Positions 46,629 to 58,605 of a DNA stretch of 64,000 nt are shown here, one piece after another. The DNA comes from Anoplolepis gracilipes. Lineage: Eukaryota > Arthropoda > Insecta > Hymenoptera > Formicidae. The stretch covers positions 20,534,501 to 20,598,500 of the forward strand of contig NC_132971.1 in the NCBI RefSeq assembly GCF_047496725.1. Direction: 5' to 3'. Under the pieces are notes generated by a model. That model had not been told where the DNA came from, made no database searches, and worked only from the letters and a program-made list of their open reading frames with translations. Position 1 is the first letter of the stretch; each line of letters begins with the position of its first letter. The translations under genes were made by a program, and so were the position numbers.

Positions 46629-49600
46629 ATTCCTTCGTCTTCTTGCACTGACAGCGATACTCGAGCCATAACTTTTACCATAAAAATCCTTAAACGAGAT
46701 AAGAAGCTTGTTAATCGATGCACCGTGAAGGAATAAGCTCCAGATGAAAACGCCACGTGAATGTAAAGACGACGGTAACGACGTATATAATTTCCCCGAT
46801 TATGTGCTACGAATGCTTTTACGTACTACGCTGGAGAATACCTACTGTGAGTTACATTCACGAGACAATGTTATGAACGATTAATCGCACCGAGACGGAT
46901 CTTGTGGCTTCTTTCACACTTGCATGTTTCGCGCTATCGCAATCTTTTTTTTTTTTTCTTTTTTGCCGCGTATCAAATCGTTATGTATTTATTGTTTATA
47001 AAGTTTTGTGAATTTTTTCATTTCTTTTAATTTCTGAAACTTGGTGTAAATAATTAATTTATTGTCGGCTTGAAATTCAAAGTTCTTTTCTTTTAATAAA
47101 ATATATATTATATGCATATATATATATATATATACATGTATTTCTCGCGGCAAATAATGTTTTACCGAAAAATCGATCTTTTTCAAGGGAATTTTAAATC
47201 CATATCAACGATGACATATGAGAATTAAATTGAAAGACAGCTTTTCGTAAACGGTTTCAAGACGGCGTGATTATCTCGCGAAAGAGTAACGAATTTCGAT
47301 CCGATGCAAATGAGCCGGTTCTGCGAACGTATCGTAGATCCGCGACGGGGCCCCCTAAACCTCGGCCACGCGCGCGTGCACGCACGCACGCACGCACGCA
47401 CGCATGCACGCACGCACGCACGCATCGCTTAATACGCGCGTGCTCCCGAGCGAGCGAACACTACACGCAGACATTTAGGCGCCATGGTTTTCGAACCAAT
47501 AAATCCAGAGTGTCTCATTACTAAGCTTGTCGCTTTAATTGAAATCTCGTGTTTTTCCAAACGCCTTTTTTGCCACTCGCGCAACTCCCGAAGCTTCTAT
47601 TTAAACCCAGCGACACCTCTCGCCGATATCATGGCGTTACGGATGAGATGCTACAGCATCCTCTGCTCCTTCCTCTTCTTCTTCCTGATCAATTTCCAAT
47701 TTATGCGTCTCGCCCGTATCACGATATTTTGAGTCACGAGCTTCGCAAAAGTACATAGTTCGCAGTCACACTTTTCGGAGGCTACCTAAGATAATTTAGG
47801 CACATCTCCATTTGTTTCAACATAAAAACAATAAATCTAGATTTAGCTGGTAATTTTATAACAATTCAAAAATTGTAATATATATCCTTCTCATAAAGAT
47901 TCGGCGTTTTATAAAAAAAGTTGAATTTTTCCGCATAAAAAGACAAATTATAAAACAATAAATTATCTTAATATATCGTGAAAATATACTGTTCTTTTTT
48001 AATATGTTAAGAGAAAATTGGACACATATACAATAGTCTTTTAAACATAACTTTTTTTAAATTTTGAATAAAATAAAACTTTACAATATATTATATTAGG
48101 AATAAATAATATTATCTAATATAATTTTCACGCGTAAAATTTTTTCCATGTACAAAGATTATCACACAATTTTTCACAACATTGTTTTCAATTTTTACAT
48201 TAAGTCATATTAAGCTTTATGATAGTTATTAACAATAATTCTTTGAGTTTTTTCACAAGAAAATGTAAAAATGACGAAACCTCTTATATACAATATAAAT
48301 TAATATTTATTGTGCCCAAGAGCTATTTTGTACTTATGCAACGCGATTCAATGTTGTCCTATGTATCTATTTTATTAAAAATGTTTTTGCATGCAAGTAA
48401 AATCAGACTTAGAGATAAACTCGATAAATTCATTTACGAAATTGGACGAGTATAAAAATGCGATGAAGCGATGAAAATGGAACTAACAATAAGTGAAAAC
48501 TATTACGCATGTGACGTTTGGAATTTAATATTAAACTTGTAATATATGACTGTGACCGCGAGAGAATCAATCAGAAGTTAACAGGTTGAATTTTATGACT
48601 CGACGCGACAACATAACACCTGGCATTACGACACCGCTGCAACGACTTAGCTTTCGTTACATCGTTGAAATTATCCGCGGGAGAACGGTAGTATGTAAGA
48701 CGTAATATCCTCTCTCCCTTTACACTTTCTTTATTGTCTGATTCCTTCTTACATGTCGTTTCTATATAGTCTTTGAAGTAACGCAACCTTTAAACTTTTG
48801 TTATCCTTTTACTTGCTCGGACATCCCATCCCTCTTTTACAAAACAATAAACATGCGAGTCGTTAACAAGGTATAAATCTTGTCGCGTTACCAGGGTGAT
48901 AACTCCCTGGAAAAACAAGGAAAACCTGGAATTTTCAAGGATTTCTTTTGTATCTGAGAAAATCAGGAAAGTCTCATGGAATTTTGTTAGGATTCCGAAA
49001 ATTTTTTCGAAAATTCTCTTTTTGACAATTTTGCTTTCAATTGTGAACAGTCAACCGTGTGTGTGAAATTGGCATCTCACTTTGTGGAAACTCATTAATT
49101 TGAAAGGGATCTGGTTTTGTTTCGAATAGTTCTAGAGTTCTTGATTAAATAAATATTTCTAGCTATTAAACAAAAAAACGGAACAAATCGAAACAAATCG
49201 AGACACCAAGTTCATGCTGCTTACTTTGTTCATCGACGATTTTTTTAACATTTTTTAATCAGATTTTAAACGTTTGAAAATTCTACAATAATTCTATAAA
49301 ATGTTCTATACGTAAAAATTATTAATATATTAAACAAATTAAATCGAGATGCCGGATACATACCTGCATAAGTACCGAGGTGAGACACTTGTTATCTTCG
49401 CTCGTCTATAATAAATTAATTGCGTACATGTTCAGAAAGCGTCATTAATTCTTTTAAAAAAGAATTTATGCACATATCAATACATTTATATATTTTGTAT
49501 ACATATATGGAAAATGTATGTGCGTAAATTCATGTGTAAAAACATTAATGACCCTTTCTGTACAATACAATGAAGATGATAAATTATGTATTTATTCTAT

Positions 49601-52600
49601 TGTTTGTTAACGATTATGTACATATTTGTTTGTACATCATGCATATAAAATATTTGAATAATTGCAATATTTGTAAAACATAATACTTTTAGATATAAAG
49701 TTATAAACAAATCGGTATAATAGAAAGAATTGTGGCTCAAAAAGTCGTCAGCTTTCTTCATGTCACAGATATGATGTAAACATACGATCATAATGCGACC
49801 ATGAGCTAATGACGTTTAACATATGCATACGAGAAAAACACGAGGAAAAGTCATTCTAACAAGTCAAACTAACGAGATTGTATCTCGATCGCGATATCTT
49901 GGCAATTATCGTACGATGAAAAAGAGTTGCGCGAGATATCCCTTCCAAATTAGGCGTTATACACGCGGCGACGTAATGTACGCGCGCATTACAAGCCGCG
50001 TTTTTTGCCGCGTCGTACGCTATTGCGCCGCGTTAATTGTAAGTTCGGAACATATCTCGACCGCGCTAAGAAACGCGCATTCCGGTTTTCGTCCAAGACG
50101 AAAGAGATCGGTGGAACTCCCCGCGATGGTATATACCGACCAGGACTTTTTCTCTCGTTCCGCTTCTCTCTCCGTTCGCGGACGCAGATGCGCGAATGTA
50201 GGGTGTGGTGGACAGGCTGTCGCCCCGCTACTCTACTGGTTCTCTTTCTCTCTTTCTTTCTCTTTCGTCCTCCCCTCCCCCCTCCTCCCTCTCTCTCTCT
50301 TTCTCTCTTTCTTTTTATATATCCCAGAGCAAGAATGTTCCCGTGTTGGTTCGATTAATCAGTCGTTTTTCGTGTCCCCGCTCTGGGCCAATAGAGGGAG
50401 AAAAACTTAACGTATGTGATAATGCGCCAGCTATGCTACCCGCTCGCCGTTCCGCTGGAACGTAGGTCGTGCCTGCATATAGGTATACCGAAACGAGTCG
50501 AGAGACAACGACAACGACGACGACGAAGACGAAGACGAAGACGAAGACGAAGACGAAGACGAAGACGACAACGACAACAACGACGATGACGATGGTACAG
50601 TGACCCGCCAGCTCTTCGCTCCGCTCCGCTCCAGGGTGCTGTCCCGCGAGGGATTCAAACTTTTTTCCCGGCAACAGCTCCGAGGATACGTAACCATCGT
50701 TCGGATCAGGCTCGATTTGTTCATCGAGAAAGCGTATACACTGTTTGGCCGATCATTCCAAACTTTCATTTGTCCGAGCGAGACAGAAATTATGGTCCTC
50801 GGTGAGATTCGCTGGCTGGAGTGAATTTCATAGATTTGAACGCGATAAAAAGCACGACGCGTCGAGAATTTTCGTCGATGTGAAAATTATGCGAATCGCG
50901 TTATGTAGATATCGTTGGCCGCGATTGTAATTCAAACGGCACTTTCAACGCGCTCACCATCGGTTTAACGTAATATTTCACGACTTACTGGATTCGGAAG
51001 CTTTTCACTCGTGATCCGAATTAAAGTTCCATCGGGGATGACTTATGACGTACGAGTGGCACTACCGTCGTCTCCTCTGGAAAAAAGTTTCGCTATATTC
51101 GAGTTCCGTTTCGCTAACGCGAAAATGGTACTTGTTAACATTCGCTTCTACCTTACTCGCTTGACTCGCTGCAAATACTATTTCTCAAACTTAACGAGAA
51201 TTTAAAACGAGAAACGTTTTATGAGATAAAACTAAATTATTTTCACAAAATGACAGATGCATGAGACAGCTAGTCGATGCAACGATATAAATATATTTTA
51301 TACACAAGCGGGGAAAAATTTAAGAAAAAAAAAATAAATTTACCACTTTAAAAAATTGCCTAAAAATTTAGACATACTTTTGTCTGAAGTTTCAAATCTG
51401 GTTGTCTGATAATAATTTCAAACAATTTATTTTAATCGTCAAAGTTATTTCATTCTGAAAGTTTAGAAAAATGTCTGAAAATTACTTTTGAAAATTTTGT
51501 CTGGAAATTCAAACGATATAGATATCTGTAAGAAAACTTCACATACTTTGTTCACAGTTATCTTTTACAGTGAACATATAATTATTAATGATACACTATA
51601 GCAAAAAATATAATTTGCACACCTCTATCTAAACTTTTTATTATTAATGAAAAATTTTAACATTTTGTTTAATTTAAATAATGATTATATATACAAACTT
51701 TATATACAAGGTTGACAGTATTGATAAAACTGAACTGATAATTAAATAAAAATTGACGTACCAATAATGTGTCAATCATATTAAAATTGGAATCTTGATT
51801 TATCTCAACCAGTGATCTATCTCGGAATTACTTTGTATATACAAAGCATCGATTAAAAAGAGCGTTAGTTATTCGAGCGAAACACTGTAAAAAAAAAAAA
51901 ACTGCAGACAAGGTATCTGAAGCTCTTTACACATTACCCGAATTTTCAGATAAACGACTCTGATGATTAAGAAAAATGCCTGAAATTACTTTCAAATATG
52001 CAGATCAGAAAATTCCGACAAAAACGTGTCTTAAAAAATCTTAATAAATAAGGCAATTTATTAGAAGGAATTCAGCTACTCGCATCGCATCTCTCACAAC
52101 ACCGTCTCATATATCGAAGAACGTTCTTTATCAGTGTTGTCGAGAACTAGTGCGCGCTCGCGCGATCAGAAAGCGGACCATCGCGATGCCCGGGATAGAC
52201 ATTTCGCGCAGCCGGTGTATCCAAAGTTTAACTTTACACCGAGGGGGAGAGGGGGAACGCCGGTTCGTGATCGCACCGTGTGTGTGAGTCTGCCCCAGGT
52301 CCACGTATTATGACTACTTGTAGAGCACGTTTGCGGTCCCTCGTTGTGCGAGCGAACCAAGGAGGAAGCTTCCCCGCGCGCTTCTCGGCAACCTTAGCGA
52401 CACATGGCGCGACCAAGGCGGATGAGAGGCCCCGGGTTCGCTTCGGAATCTTTCCAACTCGTTCGTCGTATCTTGCGAAATGCGGGAAACACACTCGTGA
52501 GAAATTTCTTCTCTAATATCGTATCGGGGAAGATTTGTAGCGCGGACAGAGAAAAAAAGTCCCTCCAAGATTGTATTTCCCGGTTGAAATGTCTCTTATC

Positions 52601-54594
52601 CTATATTTCTCGCGACAAAATATTTGCGAAAAGGTTGCGAAGCGGTAATAGTTGGCGTTACGATATCGGAGGATAACATTTGCATTCCGCCTGCAACGGC
52701 CGTTTAGAGCGGGTTGCCGTGTTAATAAAATCTCAACACCTGGCAGGTTTCATTGGCTACATTACACGCACAAATCTCGAGACGCACCCTTTAATTTCCT
52801 GCACGCGATGACGAGGATAAACGGGATTGACTATAATGACCGTTAACTTACTGCTAGGTAGTTATAAGTACACACGCGCGCTCCAGTGTTATATGTGTGC
52901 TTAAGTAACACGACTAATTATGACAGGTCGAGTCGACACTCCGTAGTAACGCAATGCGTGGCTCTAACCCAATTTCTCCCTGTCGTTACGTAATTGAAAA
53001 ATTCAAAACTAATGTGATAAAGATAGAAATTTACGGCACTACTTATCTAACCAGTTATTTCATTTATCGATAATTATATGTGGAAAGAAAATAATTATAT
53101 AAAGAAACTATTTTGTATATAAAAACAATTGTTTATATATATATATATATGTTTGCCGATTTTATTGATAAATGAACGTGATAAAATTTGAATCCTAATA
53201 AAATTATCGTACATTTTTCGCTTCTCCCTTCGCTTTTACGTATGTCCGCGTGCCAGGATGATAGCGTGGAGGAAAGGCGGACGAGAGTGAAAGAGCGATT
53301 TGGTGACATCAAAGTTTAATAAGCGCCATAAGCCGATCCAACCTGCGGTACGCGCGGCTAAAACTCGTCGAGCAATAAAAGCAGTAATAAAGCGTTCGTC
53401 TTTCTCACGTTCCACCACGCGGGTGGAGGAAGGAGCTAGGGTGGCAAGAGAAAGAGAGAGAAAGAGAGGGAAGCCAGAGAAACCATAGCACGCTCGCTGA
53501 CTCGCTCGCACGGTGGTTAGCCCAAAGGTTAGAAGGGCGGGAACGCATTAGCGGTGGAAGGTGGCGGCGCTCATAGAGACGTCCGGTCGCCCAATTACTC
53601 CCGCATTAAATCAATGTTCCTCCACCCCCGCCGTCCATATCGCCATCCCGGTAATAAACCGTGGCCGACATATCTGCACGACTTACGGGCTCATCCCTTC
53701 GGTGTCGCTCACGACCCTCGACTCGCTCGCTCGGCCCGGGCAGACGTCGCCGGAATGCGCGTTCTGTCGTAATATTTGGCTTTAAATCATGTCGCGTTGA
53801 CAGGCCCCACTTTCGCGCGCGCGTTTCCTTCTGATTCATCAGTTCTCGCTGGCCGCGAAACTCGATCCCTCCATGTCGACGTTCCTTGGGGTTTAGGGGT
53901 TCGTGACTTTCTAACGCGACGTTACGTTTCCGATCGATTGAAGATAACGCGCGATGCTAAGAGTGTCGGTGGTTAAAAGTTTAATTATAATCTAATTTCA
54001 AACTCTAGCATATGTGAGTATTCAATATGTGAGTGGTCAGAGTTTATCTTGATGGATAAAGTTTATAAATTTTATTTTATTTATTTTTTTTTTTTTTGAA
54101 ACAAATTTATAACATTCAGTGAAGAAGAATAGAAAGGGGAACGTGGCACCATTCAACCGCAAGATTAGGTTCGCGCGCAATTTATGACGGCTAAGATCTT
54201 ATTTCTCTAGCCGAGCTTTCATATAAAAGCTTTTTCCTGTAAGCTGCGACACGGGATTTGGATTCTGGGGCTAAGTATAAGAGGGGCAATGCCGATCGCG
54301 TACCGCGACGAATTAGTAATACTTATACAACTTACGTATCAACTTTGACTAAATTGAACTAAAGAACAATGTTGCGAAACGATAGACATACGTCTGATTT
54401 AATCATAAAGCGATTGCTGTTAAAGTTAAGAAAAAAATTCATTATTATTTTTAAAATTATTTATTCTAATTTATTTAGTTTGTTATTTAAAAAAAATAGT
54501 TGGCGAAACTGATATTATAATATTGAAATAAATTAAAGACCATTTTTTTCTCTGTTTCTAGGTATCGAGATGACGCGCTCTGCTGGACAGAGAG
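35770..54594 (+). CDS. trh: Probable trachealess-like bHLH-PAS factor, N-terminal part (two exons, 3' part outside)
   Basis: Exon 35770-36065 encodes 98 residues, MHRGGGSAGGAAGGG onward, a Gly/Ala/His/Met-rich activation-domain-like stretch ending LHVHQGFPYFPT. It ends in phase 2 at donor gttagt and joins, across 18.5 kb, a 33-nt exon encoding YRDDALCWTE between two arginine codons split by introns. Assignment to trachealess (bHLH-PAS partner of Tango, tracheal and salivary determinant) rests on general resemblance to an insect Trh N-terminus recalled without a database, and on trh and klar both mapping to 61C in Drosophila. The bHLH and PAS domains are not in the window, so the identity stays open. 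Another large-intron transcription factor is the alternative. Confidence 0.5.
36066..37754 (+). other. trh-like intron 1, start
   Basis: Donor gttagt at 36066, then a CCCTCC pyrimidine tract near 36102-36138. A 78-codon frame at 36352-36588 follows a cag at 36377-36379 but has no donor and ends at its own stop, so it is not supported as an exon. The rest is AT-rich. Confidence 0.5.
37755..38143. mobile_element. Possible degenerate transposon-like repeat
   Basis: Starts AGGGTGTTCCGAAATCC and ends with an approximate inverted match (TTAATTTCTGGACACCG near 38130-38146). Terminal GGGTGT.CC motifs are common at ends of insect repeat families. Interior AT-rich with no frame. The arms differ at several bases, so this is tentative. 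Confidence 0.35.
38144..43899 (+). other. trh-like intron 1, CpG islands and microsatellites
   Basis: Contains CT tracts (39989-40029, 40880-40948), a TA tract (41546-41575) and a compound TA/TG/AG tract (42212-42279). GC-rich patches lie near 39440-39840, 40180-40480 and 40700-41300. The frames through the CT tracts are artefacts. The islands could be enhancers or alternative promoters; the sequence alone does not tell. Confidence 0.5.
42212..42279. repeat. Compound TA/TG/AG microsatellite
   Basis: Three adjoining dinucleotide tracts (TA, then TG, then AG) with sharp switches. Confidence 0.95.
45691..45741. repeat. CT microsatellite
   Basis: Pure CT tract of about 50 bases in intron 1 of the trh-like gene. 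Confidence 0.95.
47376..47422. repeat. ACGC tetranucleotide array
   Basis: About eleven units of CGCA/ACGC with one interruption (CATG). Confidence 0.93.
50000..54561 (+). other. trh-like intron 1, end
   Basis: Holds a GAAGAC hexanucleotide array (50524-50567), CpG-rich blocks at 49980-50930, 52140-52850 and 53220-53960, and two AT-rich segments (51330-51540, 51880-52040) that share a GAAAAATG.CTGAAA motif and look like diverged copies of one repeat. Acceptor tag at 54559-54561 is preceded by a good pyrimidine tract. Confidence 0.5.
50524..50567. repeat. GAAGAC hexanucleotide array
   Basis: Seven tandem units; long low-complexity frames on both strands through this stretch are artefacts of it. 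Confidence 0.93.
54562..54594 (+). CDS. trh: 33-nt microexon of the trh-like gene
   Basis: Flanked by a strong acceptor (TTTCTCTGTTTCTAG) and a strong donor (gtaaga at 54595). It is in phase 2 at both ends and encodes YRDDALCWTE between two split arginine codons, so it is a symmetric 11-codon cassette that can be included or skipped without changing frame. Its peptide reads sensibly after the upstream FPYFPT. A TA/TG microsatellite begins about 28 bases after the donor. Confidence 0.7.
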
Positions 54595-54622
54595 GTAAGA
54601 ACTTTTATCATACTTGTACCTC

Positions 54623-54720
<98 letters not shown>

Positions 54721-55235
54721 TTTGTTTTTACTTATCAATGTGTATTAATGAACGAAAGCTTACAATCCTTTATTGATAAGCGGGCGGAATGCGTTAGGCG
54801 TTCGGGAAAAACGATCTAGCGATCTAATAATACGAGGCAAAGTTACGCGGAAAGAAACGGGTCTCTCGATAAACGGAGGCTAAGGATATAAAAGATCTCG
54901 CTCCGGCGAGGAGGTGATTGATACAGAGAGATCGACGTCGCGACGCAATTCCATTGTTCAAAGCGAACGCACGCAGAAGCAACGAGCGAGGCATCGAGGT
55001 CTGGCACGAGGTTCTTACCTAAGGATATAAATCAACTCTCGAGTGACGAACGAACAGAGCCGGCACACGAAGCCGTTTCACGGACCACTGTACAATATAC
55101 AAATACACACACACACACACACACACACATACACACATATATACACACAGCACGCACGTGTACGCATACTGGACCGAGCGTACGAAAACAGCGACTTCTA
55201 AACGAAATACACTTTGCTACTCGTGCTAAATTTAC
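54595..55235 (+). other. trh-like intron after the microexon
   Basis: Compound TA and TG microsatellite at 54623-54719, a CA tract at 55105-55129, and a GC-moderate block between. No exon supported. Confidence 0.55.
54623..54719. repeat. Compound TA/TG microsatellite next to the microexon
   Basis: About 48 bases of TA repeats then about 48 of TG repeats, starting 28 bases after the microexon donor. Confidence 0.95.
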
Positions 55236-55572
55236 GTTCTCTTAAAAAAGAAACAATTCTATTCCATAAAAATTTGTCTATTAAATTAAAAAAAAATATA
55301 TTTAATATAAAAACAAACAACGATATGTTATGATAATATTGTATTTATCACGATTCATGAATATTGTCGTATCCGAGGAAAAATTATGCAATTTTAATCA
55401 CGTTTTCTTCAAAGAGAAATTTTATTTCACACAAATCTATCCGCGAAATTAAAAAAAAATATTTAAATGTAAAATCATAACAACGAGAAGATGTACTAGT
55501 ACTCTATGCTAGTATTTATTATGATCGTATTTGAGAAACATATCCGAGGACAAACTATTATGCGTAATCACG
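55236..55572. repeat. Diverged tandem duplication of about 170 bp
   Basis: Two head-to-tail units, about 55236-55402 and 55403-55572. Shared landmarks in the same order are TTTTCTT/TTCTCTT, AAATTTGTCTAT against ACAAATCTATC, AATTAAAAAAAAATAT, TATTTAT and ACGAT/ATCGT, TATCCGAGGA, and TAATCACG at each end. Both AT-rich and without a frame. Confidence 0.65.
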
Positions 55573-58500
55573 TGGCGCGAAGAAAAGTATAATTAATGAC
55601 GGCGACGCGAGAACCGAACGCGCAGTCTCGCTGTAATTAACTCTAAGCGATTTCACACTAATTACAAACAACATAACGCAATTAATAACACGTTATCGCT
55701 TTCCTCCTGTCGCGTCTGTGTATTCTCCTTTTTTTGTCCCTCGTGAATTTTCAAGACGTCACTCGTAATCGTCTCGTATGAAAAATCTCGTGTCGTCACT
55801 TAACGCGATGAAATTAATGAGACATTCCAGCGCATTATGCATCATTAAGAGATATCGCATTTGTATAATATTGTGTATAAATTAATACCGTGGAGGAGAT
55901 ATATTCTAGTGACATCGAAAGAAGATTTTTGTAGAAAAAATTATCTCAACTCTCGCTCTAGTACTCGATGATTATTTGAGAGAGCGCGCGTCCTCTTCAC
56001 GATATAAATTATATTTAAAACCGACGATTATTAAGCAGGAGCGATTGATCAATAAAGAAAAGAAGCAATATAGTAAAAAATGCATAAGGGTTATCTGCGA
56101 AACTCGTCCGGAGCAGGTTGATAATTATTGAAGTATCGATTAAATGCTCCGTTCGCCTTGATTGATCAGCATTTATATCGTGGGTACATCCACCTCGTCG
56201 GCTCCCTACAATTTTAAACCGGGTGCCTCATCCTACCCGGGTGTCCATCGCAAGCTCTTAAGCCGTAATGTGCCCGTTTTTGTTCCCACTAACAGCGCCG
56301 TTAAGGGAACAGAAATGTTAATTATATTATTCATAATCGCCAAGATTATTCGGCGTTTTTTTTTCTTTTTTTTTTTTTTTTTTTTTTCTCATATCGACTG
56401 TATAGTAATCGACACGCGATCGAAAAAATTATCATAATATTCGATGGACATGCAAAGGGATGATTTAATCGAAGAAAATTTTCACGGATGAAAAATTTCG
56501 TTTGGTTTCCACGTTCGCTCGAATTCATTCGCTTTCCACGTCGACGTGACGGATAGCGCGAGTTGCGAGTTCACCGTGTACCCTTAAAGAATCTCGCGGG
56601 GGCCCGTACATTTTTTTGTCGACAGCCGCGATTTAACTGGATGTCGTTACTACGTTGTCGGGCATTGTTGTCGCGGTCCCCGTTTCGTTCATCGCTTTTA
56701 CCCCTTACTTCCAACCGCGGAGAGATTCGTCCTCCCTCCCTCCCTCCCTCCCTCCTCTCCTTTTCCCCTCTCGGCACAACATTGCCCGTTCGCCGATCCG
56801 ATCCGATCCGATCCGATCCGCCGATCCTATATTTATTGTATCGAGAAGACCAGAGCCCGCCGCATTCCACGCGCATGCGCCGCCCGTAATGAGCGGTCTC
56901 CAGTCCTGTCTGTCTTTCCGTCCGTCTATCCAGAGGACCGGTCGACCGGTCGCCCTCCATGCCCCCTACTTGGTCCCTTTTCTCGTGAGATCCCCCCCTC
57001 CCGCTTACATGCGTTCCCTCCCCTCCCCTCCCCCCCCTCGGTCCACCTTTCTCCACCGCTTCAGCCCGCTATTCTTCGCTCACTTGGCTCCCTCGCTATT
57101 TGATCTCGCCACTGTCGACCGGGACGTTCGTTTACATCCAGATACACACGCACCAAATTGTACCTTTCTTGCGAGATTCACTTGACGTTGACACGAGATT
57201 GATTTTTCTTTCTGCTTAATCCTCTCGATCGAGGCAGTGTTAATGAGAATGTCGCGATATCACCTATTTCGGCGAATCAATTTACAGTTCCTTTTAGTAT
57301 CATTGATTATATCAGATTCTATTAAATTCCCAGATATTCACGAAAGACGACGACATAGTTGCATTTATTTAGGTAATTGTAATAGCGTAGCGCTCTTAAA
57401 CCAAAGTATAGAAAAAGTAAAAGTATTTTGCATCACCTCAACTATTATAGTAACTTGATCGACTAGAAGACATCGACGTCTTTAGTCTTCCTATGTGTGA
57501 TATCGTCAACTTCAGCAAAAACATTTCTTATTGAATCGAGCTGAGATTTCTCGGTTTGGAGAAAGATCGGTATTTATATATTATTTCAAAAATTTCCTCC
57601 AATTTTTATACTTTCAATAAATCTAGAAATAATTTTCGTTTTACGCATTACGTTTTAAAAAAACTGGAACATGATAATGAAGTAACTTTTGTAAACTTAT
57701 CGCGAAATGAAAACGAGAGAAAAGCTTATCGATATTTGAAACGTTCTTGGAGCAAAAATGTTAAATTGCCTAAACGAATCTGCATAGAAATGATTACATA
57801 TGCATGTCAAATAACGATAACGAACATAAATTTTAAATGAATAGATAACTTTTTCGTGAGGGGAATTTTAAAAAGTATCAAAGTATTTTTACTCTATTTT
57901 CTAGCATAAAATAAAACAGCTGCGAGAAATTTTTAACTGTGTATACGCATGTATTATGCGCGAGTATTTTGAACTATAGCAAAATTTTTTCAAGCTTTCA
58001 CTTGGAGTAAACTTTTTTTTTTATTATTTTTCTTTATTATCACAAAGATTTTTAAGAGATTATAAAATAAAAAATAATTTAACACTCACCGATAAGATGC
58101 GCAACAACGGAGTTCTAGTACACAATGTTGCACTGTAAAATAAAATAAAATAAAATAAAATATTTAAATATATTATATACATATATACCTACTCACACAT
58201 ATAAATATACAAAGAAAGTAGTGTCCAAAATAATTGATGAAAACAATCTAATTATTACGCGCAATAAAAACTTTTTTTTTGTTTTTTTTAAGAAAATGTT
58301 TAATAAATTTCATAATTTGCTGAAAAACTTTTTCAGATATAAACTTTTCAATAACACTTTAAAAGATTCTAAGTAATTATTCTAGTAAGTATCTAAGAAT
58401 ATTAAAGTATTCTAAGTAAATATTTTAAGAATATTGAAATATGTTGTATATGTATCTAAAAATATTAATTCATTTCAATATTTGAATATAAGATTTAAAT

Positions 58501-58605
58501 TATTTTATATGCGTTATATTGGACAATAATTAAAAATAAGTCACTATTGCGAAGATAAATGAGCAATTAATTTTACAAGTAGATCTAATAATAAATATTA
58601 AATCT
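55573..58605 (+). other. trh-like intron or downstream DNA
   Basis: A poly-T run near 56356-56387, a GC/pyrimidine-rich block at about 56540-57180 with a CCTC tract (56731-56753) and a GATCC pentamer array (56793-56820), then AT-rich DNA with an AAATA array (58136-58163). Frames in the pyrimidine-rich block are compositional artefacts. Confidence 0.5.
56793..56820. repeat. GATCC pentamer array
   Basis: Five tandem GATCC units in a pyrimidine/CpG-rich block. Confidence 0.93.

Larger units (their letters stand above)
43900..49999 (+). other. trh-like intron 1, middle
   Basis: Alternating GC-richer blocks (44000-45000, 45840-46100, 46430-46740, 47260-47760) and AT-rich blocks. Microsatellites: GAGGA at 44704-44733, CT at 45691-45741 and 46597-46626, TA near 47114-47134, and an ACGC tetranucleotide at about 47376-47422. 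Segment 48890-49030 has a repeated CCTGGAA/TTTTC pattern that looks like a dispersed repeat. No exon supported. Confidence 0.5.

Noticed and set aside
50315..50769. Polyvaline/polyserine frames on the minus strand
   Set aside because: Translations of the GAAGAC hexanucleotide array and neighbouring GAC repeats.
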